Part shown: positions 12,785-24,240 of the stretch, in pieces
How the letters are laid out: each line of letters starts with the position of its first letter
How positions within the stretch are numbered: position 1 is the first letter of the stretch
NCBI GenBank assembly: GCA_023614405.1
Contig: JAJUPC010000041.1
Span: 682,001 to 746,000, forward strand
DNA from: Avena insularis
Lineage: Eukaryota > Streptophyta > Magnoliopsida > Poales > Poaceae
DNA: 64,000 nt
Direction of reading: 5' to 3'
Position numbers and translations under genes: made by a program
Notes under the pieces: generated by a model
The model's input: the letters and a program-made list of their open reading frames with translations, nothing else
Told to the model about the DNA's origin: nothing
Databases searched by the model: none

Positions 12785-13823
12785 TTATTGGAATAGTGAC
12801 CCTTCACTCCACACTTGAAACAAGTGATCTGAGACTTGTCTTTCGCTGCCACGGGCACAACATTGCTTCCAGTTCTGGGTGCAGTGTTGTTGTTGTTGTT
12901 GTTGTTGCTCTTGGGAGGTGCATGGTTGAAATTGCTGGTGTTGCCGGAGTGATTGTTGTTTCCTCCGGACTTCACATTTCCTCTGCTGCGGTTGGGGTAG
13001 CTCGGGCGAGACATTGGGGGTCGGTTGTTCCTAGGTGCATATCCCGCTGAAGGGTTGGGACGGTACTTCTGGTGACTGTTGGCTCCAGCTTGGTGCATCA
13101 TTCGACGTTTGTGGTTGTTGTTTGCCTGGTTAAGCTTCCCTTCCATCTGAATGGCAGAGTCGACTAGCTCTTCGAGATCCTGGAAACGGATGTTGACGAG
13201 GACAGTCTGCATCTCATCATGCAGTCCGTTCAGGAATCTCTCCTTCTTCTTGGCCTCCATGTTGATCTCATCAGGTGCATACCTGGCTAAGGACAAGAAT
13301 TTGTCACAGTACTCCACTTCAGTCATTCTGCCTTGCTTCAACTCTCTGAATTCATCCCTCATTCGGGTGACTAGACCCTATGGCACGTGGGTGCGGCCGA
13401 ACTTGATTTTGAAGGCTTCCCATGTCATCACTTGACCATGATTCATTATGCGGGTGTTGTTCCACCAAGCTCTTGCATCTCCTTCCAAATAGTGGGTGGC
13501 AAAAAGAACTTTCTCGTTGGCATCCACTCCTGCTACTTCTAAGTTGTTCTCCATTGTCTACAACTAGTCATCAGCGTCTAGTGGGTTCTCTGAAGTACTA
13601 AAGATTGGGGGATTGGTATTCTGGAAGTTTTGAGTTTGGATCCATGATGATCCTGATTTCCATGGTTCTGGTTGTTGTGAGCCATCTGGGCAATTTGCTG
13701 CAGTGTTGCTAGATTAGCTTGATGCTCTGCCCTGCTTACTTCCTGGTCTGCAATGAGAGTCTGCAGAATCTGCAGCATTGGGTCTTGCGATGAGCTGCTC
13801 CCTCCCTGGTTTCCATGAGTCAT
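12745..13823 (-). pseudogene. Element B gag (capsid/nucleocapsid), frameshifted
   Basis: Minus strand. Start at 13823 (MTHGNQGGSSSSQDPM) opens a Gln-rich N-terminus that runs to 13578 before a frame change. The capsid core (about 13560-13365, with LEGDARAWWNNTR in translation) continues in the frame of the ORF at 13362-12745 (FRELKQGRMTEVEYCDKF). The C-terminus has a poly-Asn run from a TTG/CAA-type microsatellite (12887-12911) and one CCHC zinc knuckle, CFKCGVKGHYSNKC, near 12820. It would package element RNA. At least two frame lesions are visible. Confidence 0.85.
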
Positions 13824-14074
13824 CTGAAGATTGAGGTAGATAAAGGGGTAAGAGGGAAAGTTATATGGTTTATGGTTTTGATTTCAAAGCTAAAACTTTG
13901 AGTTTGACTCAGGTTTTTGCAACTCACTTCTTTTCATTCATTCAAGCAAAGCACATGATACAAACACACACACACCACAACATCAAAGGAAAACAGATGG
14001 TTCTAGGAACCATTCTGTAAGCTACGATACAATGGGACCAATACTCCTCATGCTACGACAGTGCTATAGTGCAT
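13824..14074 (-). other. Element B spacer between ORF0 and gag
   Basis: About 250 bp without an ORF. It contains a short (CA)n tract at 13961-13978. Confidence 0.6.
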
Positions 14075-14846
14075 CTACTCATCATTGATGAAGTCGGAGT
14101 CGTCATCGTCGGTGTAGAATTCTAGGGCATCTTCCTCCAGAAAGTCATCATCATTGTTGTGGTAGGAGTCAATATCCCCTTGGATATCCTCACCTTCCTC
14201 TTCTTCTTCCTTTACAGCAAGCTGAGCTTCTTGCTCCTTGATGGTCTTCTCGAGGTCGGCCACCTTCTTGCGAAGACGGTCGATGGTGCTATCCTTCTTT
14301 GCGCGTTGACGGCGAAGAGACTGACAATCCTAGACTAGCGGTGAGAAAGTCTGGGCCTTCTGGGCGACAATGGCGAGGTTGTTGTTGGCGACCTCTCTAG
14401 CATTCTCCAACTCTTTCTGTCTGTCGTACAGTAGGAAGTCAAGGTTCTCCACTTGACGCTTTAGTATTGGGTGACTTGGCATCTCTAGCGACATTCCCAT
14501 GGAATCACGCCTTGCATAGTGAATCAAGCAGGTTCCTTGGATTAGGTTGACACTCAGGGCACACAGACGTGCGAGAGCTTCATGCATTGCTATGGCTAAT
14601 CCATCTATCCAGTTGTTCTCTCTCACCGAGAACTGAATCCTCCCAGATACTGGTGATTCTATCTTGCCTCGAAGATCAACAGTCACTAGCCATTGTAAAT
14701 CTCCTCCTGGTGGACCCGGGAGTTGAGCTCCAAGGAATTTTGAATGAGGACGCTCCAAAAACTCAAACAGTGAATCCAAAATCCCTCTCGAAGAGCAGTT
14801 CGCCTCCGTTGCCCAACTGGTATAACATGCTGTATTGGGCTTCCAT
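14075..14846 (-). pseudogene. Element B ORF0: coiled-coil protein with acidic tail, upstream of gag
   Basis: Reading starts at 14846 (MEAQYSMLYQLGNGGELL), shifts frame near 14785, continues as DSLFEFLERPHSKF, and meets one in-frame TAG at 14330-14332. It then runs to a stop at 14075. The middle is globular-looking. 14460-14170 is rich in heptad-like charged residues (RQKELENAREVANNN, KKVADLEKTIKEQEAQLA). The C-terminus is strongly acidic (LEEDALEFYTDDDDSDF). I do not recognise a domain. The position, between PBS and gag, and two lesions only, suggest a conserved accessory protein of this family. I infer a coiled coil and give no function. Confidence 0.65.
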
Positions 14847-15060
14847 TATAAGAATTTAGGATGAGGAAGTTAGTGCAGTGATCAAGTGTGTCAAGATTTT
14901 ATGTAGTAATGTAAGAATTTGGAGGAACATGAATTTTTTTGAGAGAAAGAATCCCCAGGGGTAAGAGAGGAAATAGTTTTCATAAATACTCACTTTAGTT
15001 TTTGAAACTAAGTTTTTGTTCAGACGTCCATTCTAACTAGCGTCTCCTATGGTCAGGATG

Positions 15061-15072
15061 GCTCTGATACCA
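15061..15072 (-). other. Element B primer binding site (initiator-Met tRNA type)
   Basis: On the minus strand TGGTATCAGAGC lies three bases after the end of the right (5') LTR. This is the standard plant iMet primer site. It fixes the element's orientation. The stretch 14847-15060 is an untranslated leader. Confidence 0.92.
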
Positions 15073-15075
15073 ACT

Positions 15076-18000
15076 TGTCAACACCCGGATTTTTAATCCC
15101 AGATGCCTGTTTTGCCATACATCAGAATCCCAGGATTACCATTTTTGTGAGACTAACAGATAGGATATCACAGTACATCATCCATTACAAACCATAATAA
15201 GGTCTTACAACAAATAAAGGATCTCATGATCTAGTCTTAGTACAATCAAGTAGCAGAATAAATAGCATAGCGGTGGGGTCCATCTTCAGAGTCACAGGCA
15301 ATGCTGACGATGGGAGATAGTCCTAGTTATCATAGCCGTCCTGCTGTCCTTCATCTTGGTAATCTCCTTCATAGTCTGGCCATAGGAATAGCTAGGGACA
15401 AAAACCATGAGTACTCTTTAAATACTCGCAAACTATCACTAACAAGTAAGATAGTTCTATAGAAATGCTAACTCTAAGTTTATTTGTAAAGTTCAGTTTG
15501 AAACCTAAGCTGAGTTCAGAAACAAAGAAAGATAAAATAAGTTTGAAAACACTTAAGTGTGAACTTAATTGCCATAGTCACAACTCTGTTGTGGTCAAGT
15601 CATGTCACAATTCATTTCATAAGTTGTTCTGAAAACATCTGACAATAGAACAGTATGGCCACTCCAACTGTCCATAACCGCGGACACGGCTATTCGAATA
15701 GTTTGACACTCTGTAGAGGTGGTACACTTTCACCACAAGATTCGATACATCTGTAGAGGTGGTAACCCTGAATCATCATACTTAGTATGCAGATAATCAA
15801 ACATAACCTTTCGTTTACACACCCTAGTATAAGCACCTCTCCTATGAGCATGGCCTCCCAACCATGACCATCTGTCATCTTGGGCACTTCATAGGTGGAC
15901 AACATTGAGAGGTAGCCTCATCTCAAACCTCTCCCGTGAGGGAACTAATACTAATGCATATAAACTTCTGGCTAAGCTTTACCCAATTCAGGTATTGTGG
16001 TTGTACGGTAATATTGGAACGGTATCGCATCCGAAATCAACCATCAGTTTTATGAAAGGGCTAAGGCTCATGCCTCAACATTTTCATCATCATACACCAT
16101 TTGTGTTTCTCAACACATGTCAAAACATCTCAATAGAATGACTCATTATTCCAAGGTTTTCACAAGTCATTTTCACCAAGTATTCCCATCTAAAGTGAAT
16201 CAAGTTTTGGGGTTTGTTCCAACTACTAAGTTAAGAGGGTTCACTAAGGTGGGATGCTAATCTCAATCTCACGCCATAGAATGACATCTAGGTCTAACTA
16301 TATAGGTCAAGTTTTATACTCTTTATGCTACCTTTAAACAAGTAAAATACTTTGGTAAAGTAAAGAAAGTAAATATTGGAAATAGGACTTGGAATAGGTA
16401 TAAGTCAAAATGGTATAACCAAAGCATGCCTAATGCCTTTTCTTAGGTTATCTAGCTTGCAAGGGTTAGCTTGCATTGCTAATGATGGCTTGCCTTGTGT
16501 AGTGCAGTGGTTGAAGTTTTCTTCCTCCTCCTCTTGGTAGAACTCCTCCTCTTCGTAGAGTTGGTCGATACTGTCGTCTATACATACATACAGAATACAT
16601 AATCACCAAACAATACTTAACTAGTCTACTAAGTACACTAAGGCACATATTTGATGATCTATTATCATCACAAGCATCACAAGGTTTAATGAACTAGTTT
16701 CATTCTTTTTATTTGAGAAAAGTAATTTCTACTCATTGAAATTAACTTAGAATTAATATTATCCAATTAAAATATGGGATGTGGACACATGTCATCACCA
16801 CATATTCTAACACATGGGAATGTGATTTAACGGTTGGATCATATTTTAATAAGTTTAAGTTTAATACTTAATGATTTAAAGTGACTAGAAATGCCTATAT
16901 AGAATTATGTTGGTACTAGTCCAAAGTCACTGTACGCAAACCTAAATATTATTACATATTCAGATAGGTATAGGTAAATGTGATTTTTTAGAGTTGGAAT
17001 CAACTCAAAAGCTATTATGGTTGATTTTAGAAAAATGTTTGAATGTCCAAAAGCTTCTGTCTTGTTATTTTTACTAGGAGATATCTCTAACTCTAAATTG
17101 GAATCACTCAAGTTGGTTCAGTAAATCTTCCTGAAATGATTTTTAAACTAAGGGACATAATTGATTCTATGTCTAAATAGAAAAACCTATATTTGAATTA
17201 CTGGGTCAGCGCGGGAAACTAAATGGGTCGGGCCAGTGGCGCTCTACGACGCTCCGCAGCACAGAGGGCGACAGACAGGCTGGTCCCACATGTCAGCGAC
17301 ACATAAAACCTGAAGCGGTACGGGGCAATCTGGGCGCTACGATTAGAACACAGATCAACGGTCCATGGTCGTCGTCGACGACAGATTCGTCGCCGGCGAA
17401 ACCGAACCCTAGAGCGATCAGTGCGGGTAAGGTGAGAGCATACCAGGGCTCCAGCTAGTGCGGCGAGGCGGGCAAACAAACTAGACGGCAACGGCGGACT
17501 CAGGCAAGGTCGCGGCAGGGGCTGAGGTGGACGAAATCGACGGGGACTTCTCCTCTACAGCGGCAACCTTCAGTGCAATTCCGGCGATGTGCGGCTCGAG
17601 CGGCTCCGACGAGAGAGGGGAAACGGTCAGTGGAGAGAGGGGAGTGATGTGGTGTGCGGAATGAGGTTGGTGGTGGCCTCCTTATATAGGCTCGACGAGG
17701 GGACTAAAGTGTGTGGGCTTGCTTCTCTGGCGAGAGCGGTACAGAGGGCTACCGGCGTGGGCGAGGTAGGTGGACGATGGGCGGTCTACTGGCGGTCCTC
17801 TACGGCGTAATGGCGATGGTAGGGGCGGTGGCAATAAGTCGGGGGCTTTCCGCGCTCTGAGGGACAGAGGTGGTGCTCGACAGTGATCATGGCGACTGTG
17901 GGTCGCACGGCGGTGCACGGCCGTGTCTGGCAGGGTGTGGATGTCGAGGCAGAGCGGTGTGCGCGATTTGGTGTTGAGGCGTGGTGTGTGGCGTGCTGGC

Positions 18001-18939
18001 GACGATCGCTCTCGGGCATGCGCTGCGCATGGCGTAGAGAGAAAGGGGGGCGCTACTCTAGGGTGGTCCAGTGCCTGGCTAGGCTTGGGGAAAGGATAGG
18101 GAGTCGCGGTGTGGTCTGGTCTATCTCCTAGACATGGCGAGAGAGGGAGGGGCGGTTCGCTAGGAGTTGTCCATGGTCGACCGGCGAGCATGGCGCTTAG
18201 ATGGCGCGGCACTGCTGCAAACGGCTAAGGGTTAGCCCCTTGATGGCATGGTTGGTACTGGGGAGACAATGGGAGAGGTTTTAGGCCTTAGTGGCATTGG
18301 ATCACTGCTCTAAAATAGTAATAGTTAGGCAGTTTGTTTAGTGCTCACTAAGTGTTCGACACAATGGCTACAAGAGACTTTAAATTTGAAAGATTTTTGG
18401 TGTGTGCTTTGATCTGATGCTTGGTAGACTTTGGTTGCTAGGATTTGTTAAATGGAATTCATTTGAGTGGTTTTTTCAAAGGTGGTATCTAGACATATGA
18501 ACTAGATTCAATTTTCTAATGTCATTTAAAATTAGTGTTTGAAGGTTTTTGGGAGATCACAAAGTGGGCCTTGGTACATCATTATTTGTACTAGCAAGGG
18601 GTGCAAAGATGCACAATTGTCTCTGTTTGAAAATGAGTGCTAGGAATAGCCAATGTGGGCTATGTGATTAAAATGGCAAAAGTGACCATTTGCTTATTAA
18701 TTCTTTTTGATTTATTTTTCTTTGATATTTGCTTGGGGATGATCTAGATGATGTGTAATTCACCTTAGAGTTATTTTACAATCAAATTTATCACTCAATT
18801 ATGGCAAATCAAAACAATTCCTATTTAAATGCACACACATATGAATGCTTAAAGATTTTTAAATGGGAAAGTTTTTTGTTAACCCTAAATTGGGTAGATT
18901 TGATCTTGATCACTTGGATTAAAGTTTTGGGATGTTACA
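15076..18939 (-). repeat. Element B, right LTR (5' LTR)
   Basis: 3,864 bp, closely matching 5375-9259. It has the CG-rich motif at 15671-15690 and the GC-rich zone at about 17210-18240. It lacks 53 bp present in the left LTR, at an AAAT microhomology. Confidence 0.92.
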
Positions 18940-19344
18940 GTTTTTGATAGACTTGATTTACTAATGTGGGTATAAATAATACACTTCATTGTTATACTAC
19001 TTAGGTCATGAAACTCTCTTACTCAATTATGCTATTTAAACATCCTAGTGTTCCTTAGCAAGCTGAGGGTTAATTAGAAGATTTGGATTGATTGCTACAC
19101 TTCTAGTTACTTATACTTATATTAAACTTTATTTTGATTGCTTGACTCAACGAAGCTTGTATAATATTCATGTCATCTCTCTAACTTTGATAAGCCTCGC
19201 AAATGAATGAAGTGTTTAGCACATATGCCTACCAACCGTAAGTGAATTCTTATTCTCATTGTTTCAAGTTTAAACACTAAATTCTTTATAGTTCTTTTGT
19301 TTCTTCTTGCTTGAGGGTGATCAAGGTTTGAGCTTTCGGGAAGT
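18940..19344 (+). mobile_element. Athila-like element A1, internal region, second part with PPT
   Basis: Host sequence resumes after B. It is AT-rich and non-coding. The end (19310-19344) reads CTTGCTTGAGGGTGATCAAG followed by GTTTGAGCTTTCGGGAAGT. This is a decayed form of the Athila pre-LTR sequence seen in G at 44130-44167 (GCTTGAGGACAAGCAATAAG then the G-rich tract). Confidence 0.6.
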
Positions 19345-20690
19345 TGATGGCTCCAAAATTTTCCATCTTCCACCGCGTTTAAACATTGTTTTTTCTCAAA
19401 CAATTAACAAGAAACTCTCAATTCTTGCCACTAAGGAATAATAATAGCAAATATATGCAAAACCTCTCTTTGAATTATGTTGTGCAGGAAATCACAGTTT
19501 TTTACGCAAAATCAGGAGTCATAATGAAGGTTTTTGATGAAGTCCACATGGATAAGTAATTGGGAAGCCGTTCTAGGGTGTCAGCAAGCTTAAGTACCAC
19601 TGATACGAGCATGGCCCACCCGTACCGTCCGACCGTACCAGGTGAGTTAGCTTCGTCTCGTCAAACCCTACAACTTTCATAAAGGCAACTATATATTTTG
19701 AGGTTCCAACCGCCAGCTAGAGAGCTGCCATTCTCAGATTACATCACAACACCACCAAAGGAGATCCACACCATTGTTCATCAATTGTTCGTCACTTACA
19801 CCATCCATCCCATCCACTAGCCATAGCCATTGCTTTGTACTTTAGATCTCCTTGTGATTTGGCAACCATTGTAAGAATATTTGATTTCAATCTAAGTATT
19901 TGTATGATGTTTTCTGTCTATGGTCTATTTTTTATGAGTGAGTAGTGCTCACGGGCTGTGGGTTGGGGAGAAACCTCGCATCGATTATGTGCATCTAATT
20001 CATTGGAGTATTATATTTTGTTTGCAATTGAGATTTGTATCTTGTGTTTCTTAGTCTCTTTTCTCAATTTTTGGACTTGTAGGTACCATAGATCCCATAG
20101 ATTTATAACGACATGAGGTGAGATACTTGGCTAGCGGCGATCTCATAGGAACCCTAGTGACAGAAAGGGTAGTAAGGTCTTCGCTTAGCGACCCATTCGG
20201 GATCACAACAACATCACCATTAAAGCTTTGATCTATGTATTACACTTAATAATCATTTGTAGCCCATTGCTTTGGTCTACACTCGGTTGGATTAAAAGAC
20301 TATTGCTAAGCCCACTGCCTCTCGGGGGCTCTAGTATATTAGGATGTGGTTCCCACAAGAGATATATCTCTATCCAAACATAAAACATGACTATCCAAAC
20401 GTAAAGTAAACTAGATTGTTTTGGTAAACTAAGGTAAAACAAACAAACAAAGTTGTGTAGACGTGCCTTTTTATTTCATTTTAGCATTCCTTTCCGAGGT
20501 TCGATTAAACCTAGGTCTTCTAGGGAAAAAGCTTTTATACTACATCCGTCAATCCGGATAGAAGGTATCAGTGGTCCAAAGCTCATTCGCATGGGCTCTG
20601 GGCTGCCGGGTAAACCAAAGCATGGGCACCATTCCTAGCCCCTGCTCGTGTGATGCATTTGGGAGATCCCGATAAACCGTACGGTATCAC
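19345..20690 (+). repeat. A1 3' LTR (Athila-like), right edge not determined
   Basis: Starts TGATGGCTCC directly after the degenerate polypurine tract. Contains a GC-rich core with CCGTACCGTCC and GACCGTACCAGG (19618-19642), then an AT-rich leader-like part with ACAACACCACCAAAGGAG. No second copy is in the window, so the end cannot be fixed by alignment. I place it near 20690 with low certainty, and parts of 20230-20690 may be other sequence. Confidence 0.45.
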
Positions 20691-21159
20691 AACATTCCTT
20701 CTTGCCAAGGTAAGGGTGCATACGATGTCTCTAGGCGAGTTAGCTTACTCCTTGTACGATGTTCTTTATTACAAGCGCCCCACAAGGTGGGCGATGGTCT
20801 TTTAGAGCTCTCTAGGTGCTCCATTTAGATGGGCTTGTAGAGGTGTGGCTTTTAGTGGGTCCCGAGGGCGGTTATCTTTTGGTTGCCGGCCCTGATCCCT
20901 GTGTAGCTTGGTGGAAACTGGATTTCTTGGCTTAATGCTTCGTGCATTTAGATTGTCTTGGAGGTGCCCATGTGCTGGCTCTTTCTGCTTCACTTGGTGC
21001 ATAGTGGTGTGCGCTGCTCTATTGTGCTCGACCGCTTTCTCGGAGGTGCCAAGAGCACCGAACGTAGATTAACGTACTTCATCATTGCTCCCTCGCACGG
21101 AAGCGAGGATGAGGCCTTTTTATTTGAAATGGAGGCTCCCGAGCCACTGGCGTCCATTG
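20691..21159 (-). other. Unassigned stretch next to Tat-type gag-protease remnant
   Basis: About 470 bp. It probably continues the minus-strand element that starts at 22200 (linker after protease), but I recognise no motif. Short ORFs on both strands have no clear match. Confidence 0.3.
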
Positions 21160-22200
21160 TTACATTCTTGGTCGAGTCCTGCCCCTATAGGGTCGCCGGT
21201 TTTTTCTCAAGGGAAGCTCCACGACGTATTTGTCAGCTGAATGGGTAGCAGCAGTAGCCTTGTAGGCTTGCTCGATGGAGCGCCTCATGGCTCTTTTTTC
21301 ATCGACATGAACATTGATGGTGTCGTTGTAGCCTGGGAGTTGGGTGAGATTGTAGGTGTGGTGTGTTATCACCATAAACTTTGATAGTGTTATGTAGCCG
21401 AGGATGGCCTTGTATGGTAGGCCTATGTGCGCCACATCGAAGGTGATGTGTTTGGTGCAGTAGTTGTTGTGCACCTGAATGTGACGGGGAGCTTCACCTG
21501 CCCCAGGGGCGTGGCTGTTCCTTCAGTACTCTCAAGAAGGGCCTTGTTGGCATCAGGCGCTCGTAAGGACCTTAGAGCTCTTCGAATGTTTCCACTGAGA
21601 TGACATTATGGCATGTGCCTACATCGATGAGGGTTTTCTTGATGGCGACGTTGTTGATTGTGGGCATGCATACCAGAGGTATGTTGCCCAAATTTCTCGT
21701 TGACGAGGGATGGTCGCCGTTGTTGAAGATAATGGGGAAATGTGACCACTTGAGCTTCCTCCCATCAGTCGTGGAAACTACCGCGGCTATCTCGCACATA
21801 AATTGTTTGAGTTGCCTATTGGATGGTGGAGCTTGAGCTCGCCCGAGGATGCATACCATTGCTTGTGACTCTTGGAATGCTCTGTCGTTTTCCTCTAGGA
21901 GATTCTTATTTTCTTTGCTGAGGTTGTGCTAAGCGGTGTTGGCCTAATGATTGTTGTTGTTCTTGGAGGAGATATTAGTATCCACCGTGTCGGGATTGAC
22001 ACGCTTGAATAGGCATCCTTCCTCATCCTTGGCGCATTTCTCGTCCATCTCAAAAAGTTTGAGCGCCAAGACGAGTGATAGGGATATGTCAATCGTGGTG
22101 TGCCCAGTATGTGTATTCGACTGACTAGGCCCACGATGAGTGGGCTCGCTGTTACGGCGACAGGAAGCATTGTGACCCAAGAGCATGGTGACTGGATACA
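21160..22200 (-). pseudogene. Tat-type gag C-terminus and protease remnant
   Basis: Minus strand. About 22200-21895 shows a degenerate gag end. 21859-21572 reads VCILGRAQAPPSNRQLKQF and then LVCMPTINNVAIKKTLID, a layout typical of the pre-protease and protease of Tat-clade elements. The active-site triplet reads D-V-G (TLIDVGTCHNVISV) where D-G-G/D-x-G is usual. After a frame change, 21474-21160 gives FDVAHIGLPYKAILGY and HHTYNLTQLPG, the protease C-terminal half. RT does not follow, so only this fragment remains. It faces the gag remnant at 22201-24240 head to head. Confidence 0.7.
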
Positions 22201-22475
22201 AAAGGCCGAAAAGTGTAGCTAGGCCCAGTCGAATTAAGTCAAGATCACCGAAACCTTAACCAATTCGGTGTGATCCATGTAAACCCTAGTAATGTAGCAC
22301 TATATAAGCCTCTCTAGGTTACTCTCTACTCATACACACTTTGATACACCCCATAGAAGCGACTCGCTGCTCTCATTACCGATATCTTCACCCCTTGTAA
22401 ACTCATACAAATCAATACATCTAGCAGGAAGAAGGATCTTTACAATATGGGGGGCTAAACCTAGCTCACTCACCC
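22201..22475 (+). promoter_or_regulatory. Probable LTR 3' part/leader of a Tat-type element
   Basis: Contains a TATA-like CACTATATAAGCCTC at about 22299-22313, then CT-rich sequence, just before the gag reading. This resembles the TATA-R-U5 part of a grass gypsy LTR. No primer site and no second copy were found, so its edges are unknown. Confidence 0.4.
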
Positions 22476-24240
22476 TTGCTCTCATTGACTAAATTGCTAC
22501 CACCGATTGCGACCGCCCTGGCCACTACCAGGAAAGCGGCTCCCACCATGGGTCTTGGTCAGTCAAGCCTTAAATCTACGGCGAGACCCTACACTCCATT
22601 CGACCAATCGTTCGCCACCGGTCACATTATCACCAATGGCGGATTCCTCCATATAGTGTCAAGCAGCTACATGCCAGTGTCACGCCCAGACACCCACACT
22701 ACCATGGTGCCAATCGACACCATCAACCTCTTTGCCAGGTTCACGGACATCACCGATCTGGCCAAATCGGCGGAGTTCGACATCACCAATGGGTCGACGC
22801 TGCATGATCTACTCTCAGAGGATCATGTTCTCCATAACCCTCCTCGCCTATGAGTGTTACCTGGTCGTGAGAGATACGACTGAAAGTGATGTGGCTCTCC
22901 ATGATGTTGCCGATTCGGTCACCGGATCCATCACCGCTGCATCACACGCTGATTCCATCACATGTGTCTCCAAGACCGGTAATTTCGAGGATCCATCCAT
23001 CCTCTAGATCTTTGACTCCAATGCCGGGTCAGAGTCCCCTCATTCGGCTCACGCCAGATCCAATCATTACAATGCCATCTACATGGTGGACAACGGCCTC
23101 CCGCCGACCGCGACTAGCGTGGAGGTCGAGGAGCACTGCCAACAGCTGGAGGCCACCGTCACCAAGGAGCACGTCGAGCGCGAAAAATTCCACCTTAAAC
23201 AGCAGACCACACAGGAATTGTTGCACTACTACCAGCGCCGCATACCATGATGCATCAAGCCCGCCACCTAGGGTCACGCCCTAAACCTCATTGACGAGCG
23301 GCAGGCGCTAGCCACCCAACCTCTAGTGCGACCACACATGGAGCTCCACCACCGCCCCGCCGCTCACCTCCTCCGAAGCAGACACAGATACTAATATCAC
23401 TTCGAGAGTTTGACGCTAGTGGACTCCAATTCTACTCTACTCCTATGGACAATGTCAACGCGAGTTGGGCTGCAGTCGCTAGGCTAAACCCTATGGGTGA
23501 AGGCGTGCTCCAGGTCCACTGTTCCTAGGCCCTACTTCCTAGGGCGGTGGAGCAGTAGGACGCAGGCTACGACTCGCAAGGGCGACTATACTCCTGCTCC
23601 GACGATAGCAGGGCCACTTCCAGCAATCACCCAAGCGAGCGCACGATTGCCAACGCAAAAAAATTCCCACCACCTGAACCACGACAGATCCAGCAGTGGG
23701 CGGCTAACCCTGCGAACTCCACCAACGAGCCACACCCAGGGCACAATACGATCGCCGCTAACATGCAATCATCAATGTGAGGACCCACATCATCAATAGC
23801 TAGGCATGGCAAGCTTGTCAGCCCCATGACCAACGACACACCCTCACCAAGCATGGTGACTGCGATCCCAAGCTGAGAGGCTCACTCAACTGAATCGGGC
23901 CCTGGTACTTCCGACTGATGATCCAAGGCTAAATGTACCCATCCAACTTCAAGGGGACAAAGGAGATCAAGAAGTACAATCCCACACTCGACCCCGTTGT
24001 GTGGATCAATACGTACCTCTTGTGAATGAGGATTGCTGACCAGATAGACCTACCCGCCGCTTGCTCCTTCTCCCTCATGTTGGAGGGAGCGACTCACCAG
24101 TGGATCAACACCCTCTCGAGAACAGTATCAACTCAGCCGGCCAAGAGGCATATCAGCATCGAGAGAACCTGCATGCGCGAAACATATGGACACCAAGCCA
24201 AACACCTTACATGCATGGTTTGATGCTGGCTAGATGCCTC
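22476..24240 (+). pseudogene. Tat-type gag remnant, heavily degenerate
   Basis: Plus strand, spread over all three frames. Recognisable blocks are LFARFTDITDLAKSAEFD and DLLSEDHVLHNPPRL (22700-22850), TSVEVEEHCQQLEATVTKEH near 23110-23170, and NPMGEGVLQVH near 23490. The capsid core is near 24060-24120 (SLMLEGATHQWINTL), followed by a scrap at 24131-24240. This gives the usual order for Tat/Retand gag proteins. Many stops and frame changes are present. LTR A adjoins it at 24241. Confidence 0.65.

Larger units (their letters stand above)
5375..18939 (-). mobile_element. Element B: complete long-LTR chromodomain Ty3/gypsy retrotransposon (13.6 kb, Tekay/Del-like)
   Basis: Two direct LTRs (5375-9259 and 15076-18939) flank a 5.8 kb internal region transcribed from the minus strand. 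On that strand the order is PBS, ORF0, gag, protease, RT, RNase H, integrase, chromodomain, PPT. Outer edges read TGTCAACACC on the left and GATGTTACA on the right. The flanks ATTTT (5370-5374) and GTTTT (18940-18944) look like a 5-bp target duplication with one mismatch. Host sequence A1 continues on both sides. Initiator-Met PBS, chromodomain-like integrase end and LTRs near 3.9 kb fit the Tekay/Del chromovirus lineage. All coding parts carry lesions, so it is not autonomous now. Confidence 0.92.

Noticed and set aside
12796..13435. ORFs on the + strand over element B gag
   Set aside because: They are shadows of the minus-strand gag and its poly-Asn repeat.
15061..15072. tRNA gene at the iMet-like words
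   Set aside because: Only the 12-base primer site is present, with no cloverleaf sequence around it. The same holds at 26397 and 53859.
17682..18212. 176-codon minus-strand ORF
   Set aside because: It sits in the GC-rich zone of element B's right LTR. The matching part of the left LTR (8000-8480) does not keep the frame.
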